A DNA stretch of 45,693 nt from Planctomycetota bacterium (GTDB lineage Bacteria; Planctomycetota; Phycisphaerae; SM23-33), in the NCBI GenBank assembly GCA_030635145.1, contig DAOVZK010000012.1, positions 1-45,693 of the forward strand, written 5' to 3'. The position numbers were made by a program, and so were the translations under genes. Numbering within the stretch: the stretch's first letter is position 1; each line of letters begins with the position of its first letter. This document shows, in pieces, positions 8,109-16,486 of this stretch. A model generated the notes under the pieces. That model made no database searches. It was not told the origin of the DNA and was given only the letters and a program-made list of their open reading frames with translations.

Positions 8109-8422
8109 GAAATTTAATTAACGTCCTTCGTACGAACTTTATCGCCCCAGCTTCAATGCGGGGGCAATAAATACAAATTCCTATACAATTCGATTATCGC
8201 CGCCAATTGCAGCGGCTGCAAGATGCTTTCTGCCGCAATATTTTCCCGTCTGGTGAAAAATTTCACGTAGACCCTGGGGTTTGTAGGGTGATAACCTGCT
8301 ATGAATTAGGGTGTTAGGGCTAAGTCGATATCAGTTTTTCGGGGGAATTCCACGGTCAGGTTGACAGCTGCAACTGCTTGGGATTTAGCGAGTTAATGCC
8401 GAAAAGTTTCCCAAGAAGCAGG
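8109..8422. other. Divergent regulatory region between lipB and the pilin-like operon
   Basis: No reading frame is supported. A TTGACA at 8361-8366 has only a poor -10 partner (TTTAGC, 8384-8389). The better promoter candidate for the rightward genes is at 8423-8449. No terminator or repeat family was recognised. Confidence 0.4.
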
Positions 8423-8449
8423 TCAAGTTTTTCCCCCCCACTCCGATAA
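8423..8449 (+). promoter_or_regulatory. Sigma-28 (FliA/WhiG)-type promoter candidate
   Basis: TCAAGTTT (8423-8430), exactly 11 nt, TCCGATAA (8442-8449). The enterobacterial sigma-28 consensus is TAAAGTTT-N11-GCCGATAA, so 14 of 16 positions match with the correct spacing. It lies 55 nt before the GTG of the pseudopilin-like gene and points into the signalling cluster. Confidence 0.55.
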
Positions 8450-8504
8450 ATACGTAGGAGGCTTCCGGTTTGCCGCAGGATAGCACCCTCGAAGGAGATG
8501 TAAC

Positions 8505-8951
8505 GTGTGGTTTCACGGTAAAGGACTTACATTTATAGAATGCGGAATAGCTGGGATTATCGTACTGATATTTCTCGCCGTTGTGCTCCCTGCTGTTTCG
8601 CAGCAGCAAACCGACGTTCGCAGGGATTGCTTCGATATCAGCATCGATCAGTTACGCGGGCAGGTCGACGCCTATCGCCACGACCACGCCGGAGTTTTAC
8701 CCAGCGGCGAAAAATTCGAGTCGCAAATGACCCTTCGAACTAACGCAGCTGGTGATGTATGCCCGGCTGATGGCGATCCGAAAAATTATCCGTTTGGTCC
8801 CTACGTGAAGCGAATTCCGGTTAATCCGTACGCTGCACCCCGGATCGGCAACAGGGTGACAACCGCAAATAGCGACGAAATCGCCGGGTGGATTTACAAT
8901 CCGCATACGGGGCAGGTCGCGCCGATTTTGGCGGATGAACAGCCCCAATAA
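8505..8951 (+). CDS. Type IV pilin/pseudopilin-like protein
   Basis: The 148-residue protein starts at a GTG with GAAGGAG eight bases upstream. Its N-terminus, a short leader ending in Gly7 followed by LTFIE and a long hydrophobic helix (about 8-31, LTFIECGIAGIIVLIFLAVVLPAV), reproduces the class III prepilin signal: cleavage after Gly and Glu at +5. The rest is a small globular domain with YPFGPYVKRIPVNPYA and IAGWIYNPHTGQV, resembling the type II secretion pseudopilin GspG C-terminus. It is therefore probably inserted by a prepilin peptidase encoded elsewhere. No other pilus structural gene is adjacent; the next gene is PilM-like. Confidence 0.75.
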   Translation: MWFHGKGLTFIECGIAGIIVLIFLAVVLPAVSQQQTDVRRDCFDISIDQLRGQVDAYRHDHAGVLPSGEKFESQMTLRTNAAGDVCPADGDPKNYPFGPYVKRIPVNPYAAPRIGNRVTTANSDEIAGWIYNPHTGQVAPILADEQPQ

Positions 8952-8998
8952 AGTATGAACTTGATCGCATAAAAACTTGTATCGTATCGAAGCAAATG

Positions 8999-9105
8999 TT
9001 TTGAGAACTTAGAATGTGGAATATTTTTCGATAACGGTTTTGAGAACTTAGTGTGCGGAATGTTTTAGATAACGGTTTTGAGGACTTAGAATGTGGAATA
9101 TTTTA
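8999..9105 (+). repeat. Tandem triplicate of the pilM translation-start region
   Basis: A unit of 37-40 bp built on GAGAACTTAGAATGTGGAAT is present three times. The start-codon positions are ATG 9014, GTG 9051 and the real gene ATG 9091. Copies 1 and 2 open as tiny frames (MWNIFR then TAA at 9032; VCGMF then TAG at 9066). Only copy 3 continues into the gene, whose protein also begins MWNIL. The real start region has therefore been duplicated upstream, placing two decoy initiation sites before it. Confidence 0.75.
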
Positions 9106-10278
9106 AATAGAGGTAAGTCAAACTCGATTGGTTTGGATATTTCTTCCGACGGGGTGAGGATGCTCCAGTTTGAAAGCGGGAGTGATCCTCTGAAGGTCCT
9201 AGCGGGTGCTTTTTGGCGTCCTAATATTCACAAGGGCACAACTCCGCAGGATTCTGCACATGCGATTCAGGCGGTTCACGAGATTTGTCACGCCGGGCGT
9301 TTCAAGGGACACCGTGCCGTTACAGCTATCGGCAGCGAGGAAGTTTACGTCCGCAATATCCGCATCGAGAATCTTAGGGCGGAGCGGCTTTACTCGAATG
9401 TGATGGACAAGGCTCGCACGGTTTTCGATTTCGACGTAAATCTCGCGAAGATATTTGTTCTCGGTGCCACGCCGTTGCTGCAGGAAGATCGAGACATTAA
9501 AGAAGTCGTGCTGCTGGGGATTCCCAAACGCGTAATTACCAAACGCCGCGAACTACTCGACGAAATGGACATTGAACTCGCCGGGCTTGATCCCGAACCG
9601 ATATCGATTTTCAGAGCTTTTAAACGTTTTTTGCGTCGTAACAGTGACCGCCACACGACGAATACTATGGTTAATGTCGGGCCTGACTCCACGCTGGTGA
9701 TAGTCTCCCGCGGTGCGGAGATTTGTTTCTTAAAGCGAATCGATATCGGCACGCGGAAGCTGACTAAGGCGGTTGGAGATTACCTGGGGCTGGATTTCGA
9801 AGATGCCTCCCGCCTGCGGAGCTATCTGATGGAAGAAAACATCAAGCATTCTCAGAAGCTGGGGTTGGTAAATCCGGTGCAAGGATGTGAGTCGCCCAGC
9901 AGTTCGCTGCTGTGGAGCGTTTACGATTCGGTGCGATCACAAATCAACGCGCTGGTTCTGGAAATAGGGCTTTGCCTTCGCTACTGTTCGACGACTTTCG
10001 GTTGCCCGAAGATGGATAAGGTAACGCTTACCGGGGCGGGTGCATGGGATCCGTCGCTGATTTACATGCTGCACGAAAATTTAGGATTGCGTAGCGAAGT
10101 AGCTCGTCCGATGCAGAACATCGACGTTTCGCAGTGCCCCATATTCAGCGACCGCAGGAGTGTACTGTCGGACTGGACGGGCTGCGTTGGGTTGGCGCTG
10201 CATGACAAAGACAGCGACGACTACGAACTTAAGGATGTGCACGGGAGTAATGCTGTTTCTGTTGGAGGTGTTGTATAA
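9091..10278 (+). CDS. PilM-like actin-fold ATPase (type IV pilus assembly family)
   Basis: The 395-residue protein has the PilM/FtsA-like layout. IGLDISSDGVRMLQFE (about 12-27) resembles the phosphate-1 loop of actin-fold ATPases, and NTMVNVGPDSTLVIV (about 191-205) resembles the phosphate-2 region. TLTGAGAWDPSLIYML (about 313-328) resembles the adenosine-binding glycine motif. By family knowledge PilM sits on the cytoplasmic face of the inner membrane and binds the PilN tail. Here PilN, PilO, PilP and PilQ are absent, and the gene is sandwiched between a pilin-like protein and a histidine kinase, so it may be a specialised paralogue linking a pilus-like complex to signalling. Its start lies in the third copy of a tandem repeat. 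The stop overlaps the next start (TAATG), implying translational coupling. Confidence 0.75.
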   Translation: MWNILNRGKSNSIGLDISSDGVRMLQFESGSDPLKVLAGAFWRPNIHKGTTPQDSAHAIQAVHEICHAGRFKGHRAVTAIGSEEVYVRNIRIENLRAERLYSNVMDKARTVFDFDVNLAKIFVLGATPLLQEDRDIKEVVLLGIPKRVITKRRELLDEMDIELAGLDPEPISIFRAFKRFLRRNSDRHTTNTMVNVGPDSTLVIVSRGAEICFLKRIDIGTRKLTKAVGDYLGLDFEDASRLRSYLMEENIKHSQKLGLVNPVQGCESPSSSLLWSVYDSVRSQINALVLEIGLCLRYCSTTFGCPKMDKVTLTGAGAWDPSLIYMLHENLGLRSEVARPMQNIDVSQCPIFSDRRSVLSDWTGCVGLALHDKDSDDYELKDVHGSNAVSVGGVV

Positions 10279-11717
10279 TGACTACAGCAACGGTACAAAA
10301 GATGGGTTTGTGGGCAGTGATTCTGCTTTGCACCGCCGTTGTAATGACCGTTGGGATTACGCTGTGGTTGTGGGAACCCCTCGAACTTCCGTTCAACGCT
10401 CTTGCGGTAATTTTCTTCATCGTGGGAGTTTCCCTCGGAATCTGGGGTTACCGCCGCTACCTTGCCAAGTCGATAGATTCTGTCGTAACGCAGCTGAGAC
10501 ACATTGCGGGGAACGACGATTTCGGACAGCTGTTGCAGGATCATTCCGGGGAACTAACCGATCTTATCCGCCCGCTGAACCAATGCCTCTGGGACATCAA
10601 CCGGAATCACGAAGAAGCCTTACAGGACAAACACACGCTGACGGGGCGGAGCAAGATTCTAGAAATGCAGTATACCCAGTCGATGGAAATTCTCGATCGC
10701 GTTTCCGACGGGGTGCTCGTGACAAACGGTTACGGGGAATTGACGATGGCAAACTCCGCCGCCGAAGCACTATTAGGATTCCGCCGCGAGGAAAGCTATC
10801 GCAAACGCATAGACGACATCATCGCCGATGGTGGGTTATGCAAGCTAATCAACGACGCAAGAACCCGCGGGAGCAAGACTCCCAAAAACGTCGTCGAGCA
10901 TTCGTTTGATTCGTTCAATCGTCCACGAACGCTGAAGGTTACCCTGTCGGAGCTTGGGGGAAACCCCGAAACGTTGACCGGCGTTGTGGTGGTGTTGCGA
11001 GACATCAGCGGGCAGCGCGAAGCCGACAGAAATAAGATCGATTTCGTTACCAGCATTTCGCACGAGCTGAAAACGCCGCTGTCGTCGATCCAGGCGTACA
11101 TCAAAATGTTGCTCGACGGAGAGATTAAAGGCAAGGGTTCCGTGCAGGAATTCTACGAAACGATCAATGCCGAAACGCAGCGGCTTTACCAGATGATCGA
11201 GCAGATTTTAAACGTCTCGCGAGTGGAATCCGGTGGTGTAACGATTTTGCGAGAACCCGTGAGCATGACAGCTGTGATCAAGCAAGTCGCCGGGAATGTA
11301 ACACCGAAAATTCTAAGCAAAAACCTTACGCTTCAGCAGGAACTCGCTCCGGTTTACTATCAGATAGAGGCTGACTACGACCTCATCTGCCAGGCTGTCG
11401 AAAATGTTCTAGCCAACGCCGTTACCTATACGCCCCCCGAGGGCAAAATTAACATAAACGCCTCCGTCGACGAGGTTCGCGGGATTGGTGTCATTCAGAT
11501 TTCCGATACGGGAATTGGAATAGAACCCGAAGAACTACCACGAATTTTTCAGAAGTTCTACCGGGTACATGCGAACGAAAAACTCGCCTCGGGAACGGGA
11601 TTAGGCTTACCGCTGGCGAAGTATATTGTGGAAGAAATCCACGGTGGGAAGTTGTCGGTTACCAGCGAACCGGGTGCTGGGAGTTCCTTTCGTATGGAAC
11701 TTCCGCTTGTGAAATAA
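10278..11717 (+). CDS. Membrane PAS sensor histidine kinase
   Basis: The 479-residue protein has two transmembrane helices (about 11-32 and 40-58) separated by only a few periplasmic residues, a short linker (about 60-110), a PAS domain (about 131-250) and a complete HisKA/HATPase core. The phosphorylated His is His262 in FVTSISHELKTPLSSIQ. The ATP-binding boxes are ENVLANAVTYTPPEG (N), DTGIGIEPEELPRIFQKFYR (G1/F) and GTGLGLPLAKYIVEEIHGG (G2). The layout resembles PhoR/VicK-type kinases. The near absence of an extracytoplasmic loop suggests sensing in the membrane or by the PAS domain. It is translationally coupled to the PilM-like gene by TAATG and followed by a single-domain receiver, its likely partner. 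Confidence 0.9.
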   Translation: MTTATVQKMGLWAVILLCTAVVMTVGITLWLWEPLELPFNALAVIFFIVGVSLGIWGYRRYLAKSIDSVVTQLRHIAGNDDFGQLLQDHSGELTDLIRPLNQCLWDINRNHEEALQDKHTLTGRSKILEMQYTQSMEILDRVSDGVLVTNGYGELTMANSAAEALLGFRREESYRKRIDDIIADGGLCKLINDARTRGSKTPKNVVEHSFDSFNRPRTLKVTLSELGGNPETLTGVVVVLRDISGQREADRNKIDFVTSISHELKTPLSSIQAYIKMLLDGEIKGKGSVQEFYETINAETQRLYQMIEQILNVSRVESGGVTILREPVSMTAVIKQVAGNVTPKILSKNLTLQQELAPVYYQIEADYDLICQAVENVLANAVTYTPPEGKININASVDEVRGIGVIQISDTGIGIEPEELPRIFQKFYRVHANEKLASGTGLGLPLAKYIVEEIHGGKLSVTSEPGAGSSFRMELPLVK

Positions 11718-11810
11718 TATTAAAACACATGAAAGGGCATGAAATATGCGGAAATTCGATTACTTATTGAACTTGGGGCTCAATATGACCGAGTAAAACC
11801 ATGGTGCGTT

Positions 11811-12197
11811 ATGTCGAAAGTTATACTACTAGTTGATGATGAACCTTACATCCTGCATGTGTTGTCGATACGGCTTCGCGATGCAGGTTACGAGGTTGTT
11901 ACCGCCTGCGATGGCGAGGAGGCAATTGAGGTGTGTCTGACGACAACCCCGGATCTTATCATCACCGACTATCAGATGCCGTGTCTTAACGGTTTGGAGT
12001 TTTGCAGCCGATATCGAGAATCCAGCGGTAGGGAAATTCCCGTGATCCTTGTAACGGCGAGGGAGTTTGATTTGGAAAGCCACCAGCTCACCAATGCTGG
12101 GGTGATAATGGCGATCAGTAAACCGTTCAGCCCGCGAGCAATTATCGAACTTGTACGTGATATCCTCAAGAAAACTAAACCCCCAAGTGCGGCGTAG
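11811..12197 (+). CDS. Single-domain response regulator (CheY-like)
   Basis: Taken from the ATG at 11811, the protein is 128 residues and entirely a receiver domain: acidic pair Asp9/Asp10 (LLVDDEP), phosphoacceptor Asp53 (LIITDYQMP), Thr82 (LVTAR) and Lys104 (ISKPF). The same frame opens earlier at 11739, but those 24 residues do not resemble the family, so the internal start is preferred even though its ribosome site is weak. There is no output domain, so it acts by protein contact. The likely donor is the upstream kinase and the likely target the downstream HD-GYP protein, inferred from gene order. Confidence 0.88.
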   Translation: MSKVILLVDDEPYILHVLSIRLRDAGYEVVTACDGEEAIEVCLTTTPDLIITDYQMPCLNGLEFCSRYRESSGREIPVILVTAREFDLESHQLTNAGVIMAISKPFSPRAIIELVRDILKKTKPPSAA

Positions 12198-12212
12198 AGG
12201 GAAGTCACAGTA

Positions 12213-13883
12213 ATGGATCAGAAAATGAAAGAGTCAAAAAACACAACACGGGATTCGCAACTTCTCCTGGATATTATTGATGATCTTGGAGTGTGTGCGG
12301 ATGAAATGGGCCTGGTAATGACGGTATGGGATTCCCGCGGGAAACTGCTGGGTGATACCAAACCTGGCGAACATCTCTGCCAAATGCTCTGCGGTCAGCA
12401 AGATCAGCGCAAAGCAAAAAGTACCCAACTTGCTCATCAGGTGTTAGAGCAGGACGGGCCTATTCAGACGACCAACTCGCTTGGGTGCTGCATGTTCGGA
12501 TTACCGATCCGCGAATACCACAAAACCGTCGGTGCCGTCGTTCTGGGATACCCCACGAGCGAAATGATCGACGAGGAACATCTTGGCGTGGTATGCGATC
12601 AGTTACATCTAGACCGAGAACCCGTGATGTCGTGCGCACAGAGACGTAACTTTCATAGCGCCTTAGAAGCGCCAAATCTGATGCGAATGTTTAACACACG
12701 GTTAAACAAAATGATCGAGGCTCATCATACCGGCAAAGCCATTACAAGCCTCTCAGACAATCTCGCCAATTCATACGAGGAACTCGCACTGCTGCACCAG
12801 ATCGGAAATTCGATGAAGGTTTCCAAACCTCCACGCCGATTTTTGCAGGATATTTGCAGAGAGCTTCAGGGTGTAATGAACATCAAAGCGGCAGCTGCGA
12901 TTGTTTACGATAAAAAAATGCGCCTCGACGGAGACATGATGGTCTTCGCCGGTGAAAGCTATCTCGACCCCAATCAGATACGCATGCTCCTTGCCACGCA
13001 CATTATTCCGAAGCTCGCGAAGGAAGATTCCGTAATGCTGAGTAACGATTTTACTCCCGGTGACGAAAATACTGCCCTGGAGCAGCATATCCAGAGCATT
13101 CTCGCCGTACCGCTGTGCGTTGGAGGCAAAAATGTCGGAACGATTCTTGCGATTAACAAAAACGACGGTGACTTCGATACGTTCGATATCAAGCTGCTGA
13201 ATTCCATCGCCGGGCAGGCGTCGGTTTTCCTCGCCAACAATCACATGTTTGCCGAACTGCAGGATCTGCTCATGGGTGTACTGCATTCGCTGACCGAAAC
13301 GATAGACGCGAAAGATCCGTACACTTGTGGTCACTCGCGAAGGGTGGCGGCAATTTCCCGAAGACTTGCCGAGGACTGCGGGTTCGATGCCCAACGCATC
13401 CACCACATCTATCTGGCTGGGTTGCTGCACGACATCGGAAAAATCGGCGTCCCCGAAGCCATCCTCTGCAAGGACGGAAAACTTACCGACGAAGAGTACG
13501 AAAGCATGAAACGGCATCCAACGATTGGAGCGAAGATACTCGAGCGTATACACGATTTCGAGCCAATCATCGCGGGCGTTCTTTCCCATCACGAACGGCT
13601 TGACGGGAGGGGATATCCCCGCGGGTTGAAGGAAAAAAATGTCCCTGTCGAAGGACGAATCGTAGGACTCGCCGACAGCTTCGATGCCATGACTTCGCAC
13701 CGTACGTATCGCAACGCGTTGTCGCTTGACAAGGCGATCGAGGAGCTCAAGCGGTGCAGCGGAACACAATTCGACACATTGCTGGTGGAAATGCTGCTCT
13801 CGTGGGATCTCGATGCCTACATGGAGGATCTCCGTGCCGTCCACAGCAACGAAGACCTTCTGCTACTTAAACAAAGTGCGTAA
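12213..13883 (+). CDS. GAF/HD-GYP c-di-GMP phosphodiesterase
   Basis: The 556-residue protein has an N-terminal sensory region (about 15-150; cysteines 56, 60, 92, 93 and a pattern reminiscent of PocR-type ligand domains), a GAF domain (about 190-345) and a C-terminal HD-GYP domain (about 350-530). The catalytic signature is complete: His373 in GHSRR, His406-Asp407 in LLHDIGKIG, His459-His460 in LSHHERLDGRGYP and the GYP triad at 467-469. By family knowledge it hydrolyses cyclic di-GMP, a regulator of pili and attachment. It closes the cluster of pilin-like, PilM-like, kinase and receiver genes, 15 nt after the receiver, which suggests c-di-GMP output for the pathway. AGGGA precedes the ATG; a second Met at residue 5 is possible. 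Confidence 0.9.
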   Translation: MDQKMKESKNTTRDSQLLLDIIDDLGVCADEMGLVMTVWDSRGKLLGDTKPGEHLCQMLCGQQDQRKAKSTQLAHQVLEQDGPIQTTNSLGCCMFGLPIREYHKTVGAVVLGYPTSEMIDEEHLGVVCDQLHLDREPVMSCAQRRNFHSALEAPNLMRMFNTRLNKMIEAHHTGKAITSLSDNLANSYEELALLHQIGNSMKVSKPPRRFLQDICRELQGVMNIKAAAAIVYDKKMRLDGDMMVFAGESYLDPNQIRMLLATHIIPKLAKEDSVMLSNDFTPGDENTALEQHIQSILAVPLCVGGKNVGTILAINKNDGDFDTFDIKLLNSIAGQASVFLANNHMFAELQDLLMGVLHSLTETIDAKDPYTCGHSRRVAAISRRLAEDCGFDAQRIHHIYLAGLLHDIGKIGVPEAILCKDGKLTDEEYESMKRHPTIGAKILERIHDFEPIIAGVLSHHERLDGRGYPRGLKEKNVPVEGRIVGLADSFDAMTSHRTYRNALSLDKAIEELKRCSGTQFDTLLVEMLLSWDLDAYMEDLRAVHSNEDLLLLKQSA

Positions 13884-13911
13884 TTTGTGTGACTATACGA
13901 CCCAACCGCAG

Positions 13912-13936
13912 GAAATCGTCATCACGGCGATTTCTT
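13912..13936 (+). terminator. Weak terminator-like hairpin after the HD-GYP gene
   Basis: GAAATCG (13912-13918) pairs with CGATTTC (13928-13934), followed by only TT. Its position 29 nt after the stop fits an operon end. Confidence 0.35.
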
Positions 13937-13976
13937 GCTGGTGTTTCAACAGGGATAATGTCAGAATAATTTCTCC

Positions 13977-14912
13977 ATGATGATAGAACCATCAATTCTT
14001 GTTATCGGCTCGGCGAATATGGATATGGTTGTGCGCGCCGCCGGTTTTCCCTTACCGGGTCAAACCGTTTTCGGGAGCGACTTCCAGGCATCACCGGGCG
14101 GGAAGGGTGCCAATCAGGCCGTCGCCGTGGCGAGGCTTGGCGGGATGTGCCGTTTTCTCGGGCGAGTCGGCGATGATTCATTCGGCCGATCCTTAAAACA
14201 GAGCATCGCTGCTGAGGGCGTAAACGTCGACAATCTCATGCTGACGGAAAATATACCGACGGGCACTGCGATTGTCGTTGTGGATTCCAGCGGTGAGAAT
14301 TCGATTATCGTTTCCAGCGGAGCCAACTTCGCACTAACCCCCGACGACATTTACGGCAACGAGTCGCTCTTCGAACACTCAGCTGTCGTGCTTATCCAGC
14401 TGGAAATTCCGCTACCGACTGTTCGTGCTGCCATTGATCTTTCGCATCGGCACGGTGTGCGAATTATTCTCGACCCGACACCCGTGCCGAAATGTTTCCC
14501 ACCGGAAATGTATCGCGTGGACATCATCTCGCCCAACGCCGTCGAGGCCGAGGCCCTTACGGGTAAAAAACTCGTTGAAGAACGAATCGCCAAACAGGTC
14601 GCGATGCAGTTTATCGAGAAGGGTGCAAAGTCGGCGGTCGTCAAACTCGGGGCTCGCGGGAGCCTCGTGGTTATGAGCGACGGGCATTTCTATCACGTCC
14701 CACCGTTTAAGGTAGATGTGCTGGATTCGACCGGGGCTGGTGATGCATTTACCGCGGGTCTTGGCGTCGCCTACACCAAAGGAATGTCGTTGCGGGAGGC
14801 TGCGGTTTTTGCAAACGCAGCTGGTGCTCTTGCGTGCACAAAACTGGGCGCACAGGCGGCTTTACCAACGGCCCTAGACGTTCAGATGCTGATGCGCGAT
14901 CAGAAGAAGTAG
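13977..14912 (+). CDS. rbsK: Ribokinase (PfkB family)
   Basis: The 311-residue protein carries both PfkB signatures. Near the N-terminus are GSANMDMVVRAAGFPLPGQT and SPGGKGANQAVAVARLGG; near the C-terminus is DSTGAGDAFTAGL (catalytic Asp in GAGD). The closest family pattern is ribokinase, which phosphorylates ribose at O5, but a related sugar kinase cannot be excluded because no ribose transporter or regulator is nearby. The start MMIEPSILVIGS offers two adjacent ATGs (13977 and 13980) without a strong ribosome site. It converges on cysS. Confidence 0.85.
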   Translation: MMIEPSILVIGSANMDMVVRAAGFPLPGQTVFGSDFQASPGGKGANQAVAVARLGGMCRFLGRVGDDSFGRSLKQSIAAEGVNVDNLMLTENIPTGTAIVVVDSSGENSIIVSSGANFALTPDDIYGNESLFEHSAVVLIQLEIPLPTVRAAIDLSHRHGVRIILDPTPVPKCFPPEMYRVDIISPNAVEAEALTGKKLVEERIAKQVAMQFIEKGAKSAVVKLGARGSLVVMSDGHFYHVPPFKVDVLDSTGAGDAFTAGLGVAYTKGMSLREAAVFANAAGALACTKLGAQAALPTALDVQMLMRDQKK

Positions 14913-14961
14913 AGGCCGACCCGTCTACGCCACCCAATCCGCAATTCTCCCTAGGCTTCTT

Positions 14962-16383
14962 TTATTGCCTCCCTCGCAGAGGGCGCCACGTTGTACCTTC
15001 TGCGGTGTCCATGACTTCGATTCCCATTTCGGCGAAGATGTCGCGAATTTCATCGGCTCGTGCGAAGTTCTTTTCTGCCCGGGCGGTTTTGCGTTCCTCG
15101 ATAAGTTTTTCGATCTCGGCGGGGTCTACGTCGAGGATATCTTCCTGCATGTCCGCGATTCCGAGTCCGAGAATCTTGTCCATTTCCAGCAGCGTGGCGT
15201 AGATTTCGGCGGGGGCGGCGTCGGCCTTGAGCAGCCCCCACATCGCTGCCAGCCCTCGCGGCATGGCGAGGTCGTCGTTGACGGCATCGCGGAATTTTTG
15301 CATATGTTCGTCGAGCGGTTGCTCGCCGCCGGTGTAGCTGCTGCGAATTTCCAGCACAGCCCGCTTGAGATTGCTCATCGCATTGGCGGCCGAGTCTAAA
15401 CCGTCCCACGAAAACGCAAGTTGCTGGCGGTAATGGGCGTTGAGCAAAAAGTATCGGTACACCAGCGGGTCGTAACCTTTTTTCACGAGCAAATCTATCG
15501 TCAGAAACTCGCCCGACGACTTGCTCATTTTCCCACCGTCGGAATCTTCGTTCTTGGCCATTGTCAGAAATTCACCGTGCACCCACCAGTTGCACCATTC
15601 GTGACCCAGTGCGCATTCTGCCTGGGCGATTTCGTTGGTGTGATGCACATTGACGTGGTCGACACCACCGCAGTGAATGTCCAAGCGGTCGCCGAGATAT
15701 TTCACCGCCATCGCCGAGCATTCGATATGCCACCCCGGGAACCCCATGCCCCAGGGGCTTTCCCATTCCATGAGGCGTTGCTGGTCGGCAGGGCTGAACT
15801 TCCACAGGGCGAAGTCGGTATAATTTTTCTTACCCTCGGTCATCTTCACGCGATGCCCAGCTTGCAGCCCCGCGATATCCAACCGCCCGAGCTTACCGTA
15901 ATCGTCCAGCTTGCTCGTGTCGAAGTAAACACCATCGGCGATGATGTACGTGTAACCTTTTTCCTCGAGAATGCGAACCTGGTCGATTTGCTCCTGGATA
16001 TGATCCGTCGCCTTGCACCAGACGTCTGGCTCTATGAGGTTCAACCGCTGCATATCTTTTTTAAAAGCTTCCCAGTAGAACTCGGCCAGCTCCCAAACTG
16101 TTTTGCCTTCGCGCTCTGCCCCGAGAGCCATCTTATCTTCACCGTCGTCATTATCGCTGACAAGGTGCCCGACATCCGTAACGTTCATCACGTGCTTTAC
16201 CTTGTACCCGTCCATTGTCAGGACACGTTTTAAAACATCCTCGAATACGTATGTTCGCAGATTTCCGATATGGGCATAATTGTAGACAGTCGGCCCGCAG
16301 GTATAGAGGCGAACGAGCGGCGGATCAATCGCCGTAAACTCATCAACGTTGCGGGTCATCGTATTGTAAAGCTTCATGGACAT
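14962..16383 (-). CDS. cysS: Cysteinyl-tRNA synthetase
   Basis: Class I synthetase of 473 residues from the ATG at 16383 (a second ATG two codons later is possible; an upstream extension to 16431 is AT-rich and unlike the family). Visible motifs: CGPTVYNYAHIGNLRTY (zinc Cys plus HIGH-type signature), GWHIECSAM (zinc Cys), HHTNEIAQAE (zinc His/Glu) and KMSKSSG (the KMSKS loop). The C-terminus contains the usual helical anticodon-proximal region with the LIEERKTARAEKNFARADEIRD pattern. GGAG lies 12 nt before the chosen start. It converges with the ribokinase and shares no operon with other tRNA genes. Confidence 0.97.
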   Translation of the reverse strand: MSMKLYNTMTRNVDEFTAIDPPLVRLYTCGPTVYNYAHIGNLRTYVFEDVLKRVLTMDGYKVKHVMNVTDVGHLVSDNDDGEDKMALGAEREGKTVWELAEFYWEAFKKDMQRLNLIEPDVWCKATDHIQEQIDQVRILEEKGYTYIIADGVYFDTSKLDDYGKLGRLDIAGLQAGHRVKMTEGKKNYTDFALWKFSPADQQRLMEWESPWGMGFPGWHIECSAMAVKYLGDRLDIHCGGVDHVNVHHTNEIAQAECALGHEWCNWWVHGEFLTMAKNEDSDGGKMSKSSGEFLTIDLLVKKGYDPLVYRYFLLNAHYRQQLAFSWDGLDSAANAMSNLKRAVLEIRSSYTGGEQPLDEHMQKFRDAVNDDLAMPRGLAAMWGLLKADAAPAEIYATLLEMDKILGLGIADMQEDILDVDPAEIEKLIEERKTARAEKNFARADEIRDIFAEMGIEVMDTAEGTTWRPLRGRQ

Positions 16384-16486
16384 TTTCTGACGTAACTCCG
16401 AATTGGTAAAATTAAAAAAAATCAAAACCAAAATTCACGCCGTGATTATACACCCTGACGCCTTTTGAGCAATGGATAATGATGAA

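Noticed and set aside
12771-13844. 357-codon minus-strand frame opposite the HD-GYP gene
   Set aside because: It is the antisense of a fully motif-supported HD-GYP protein, and its own translation shows no domain.
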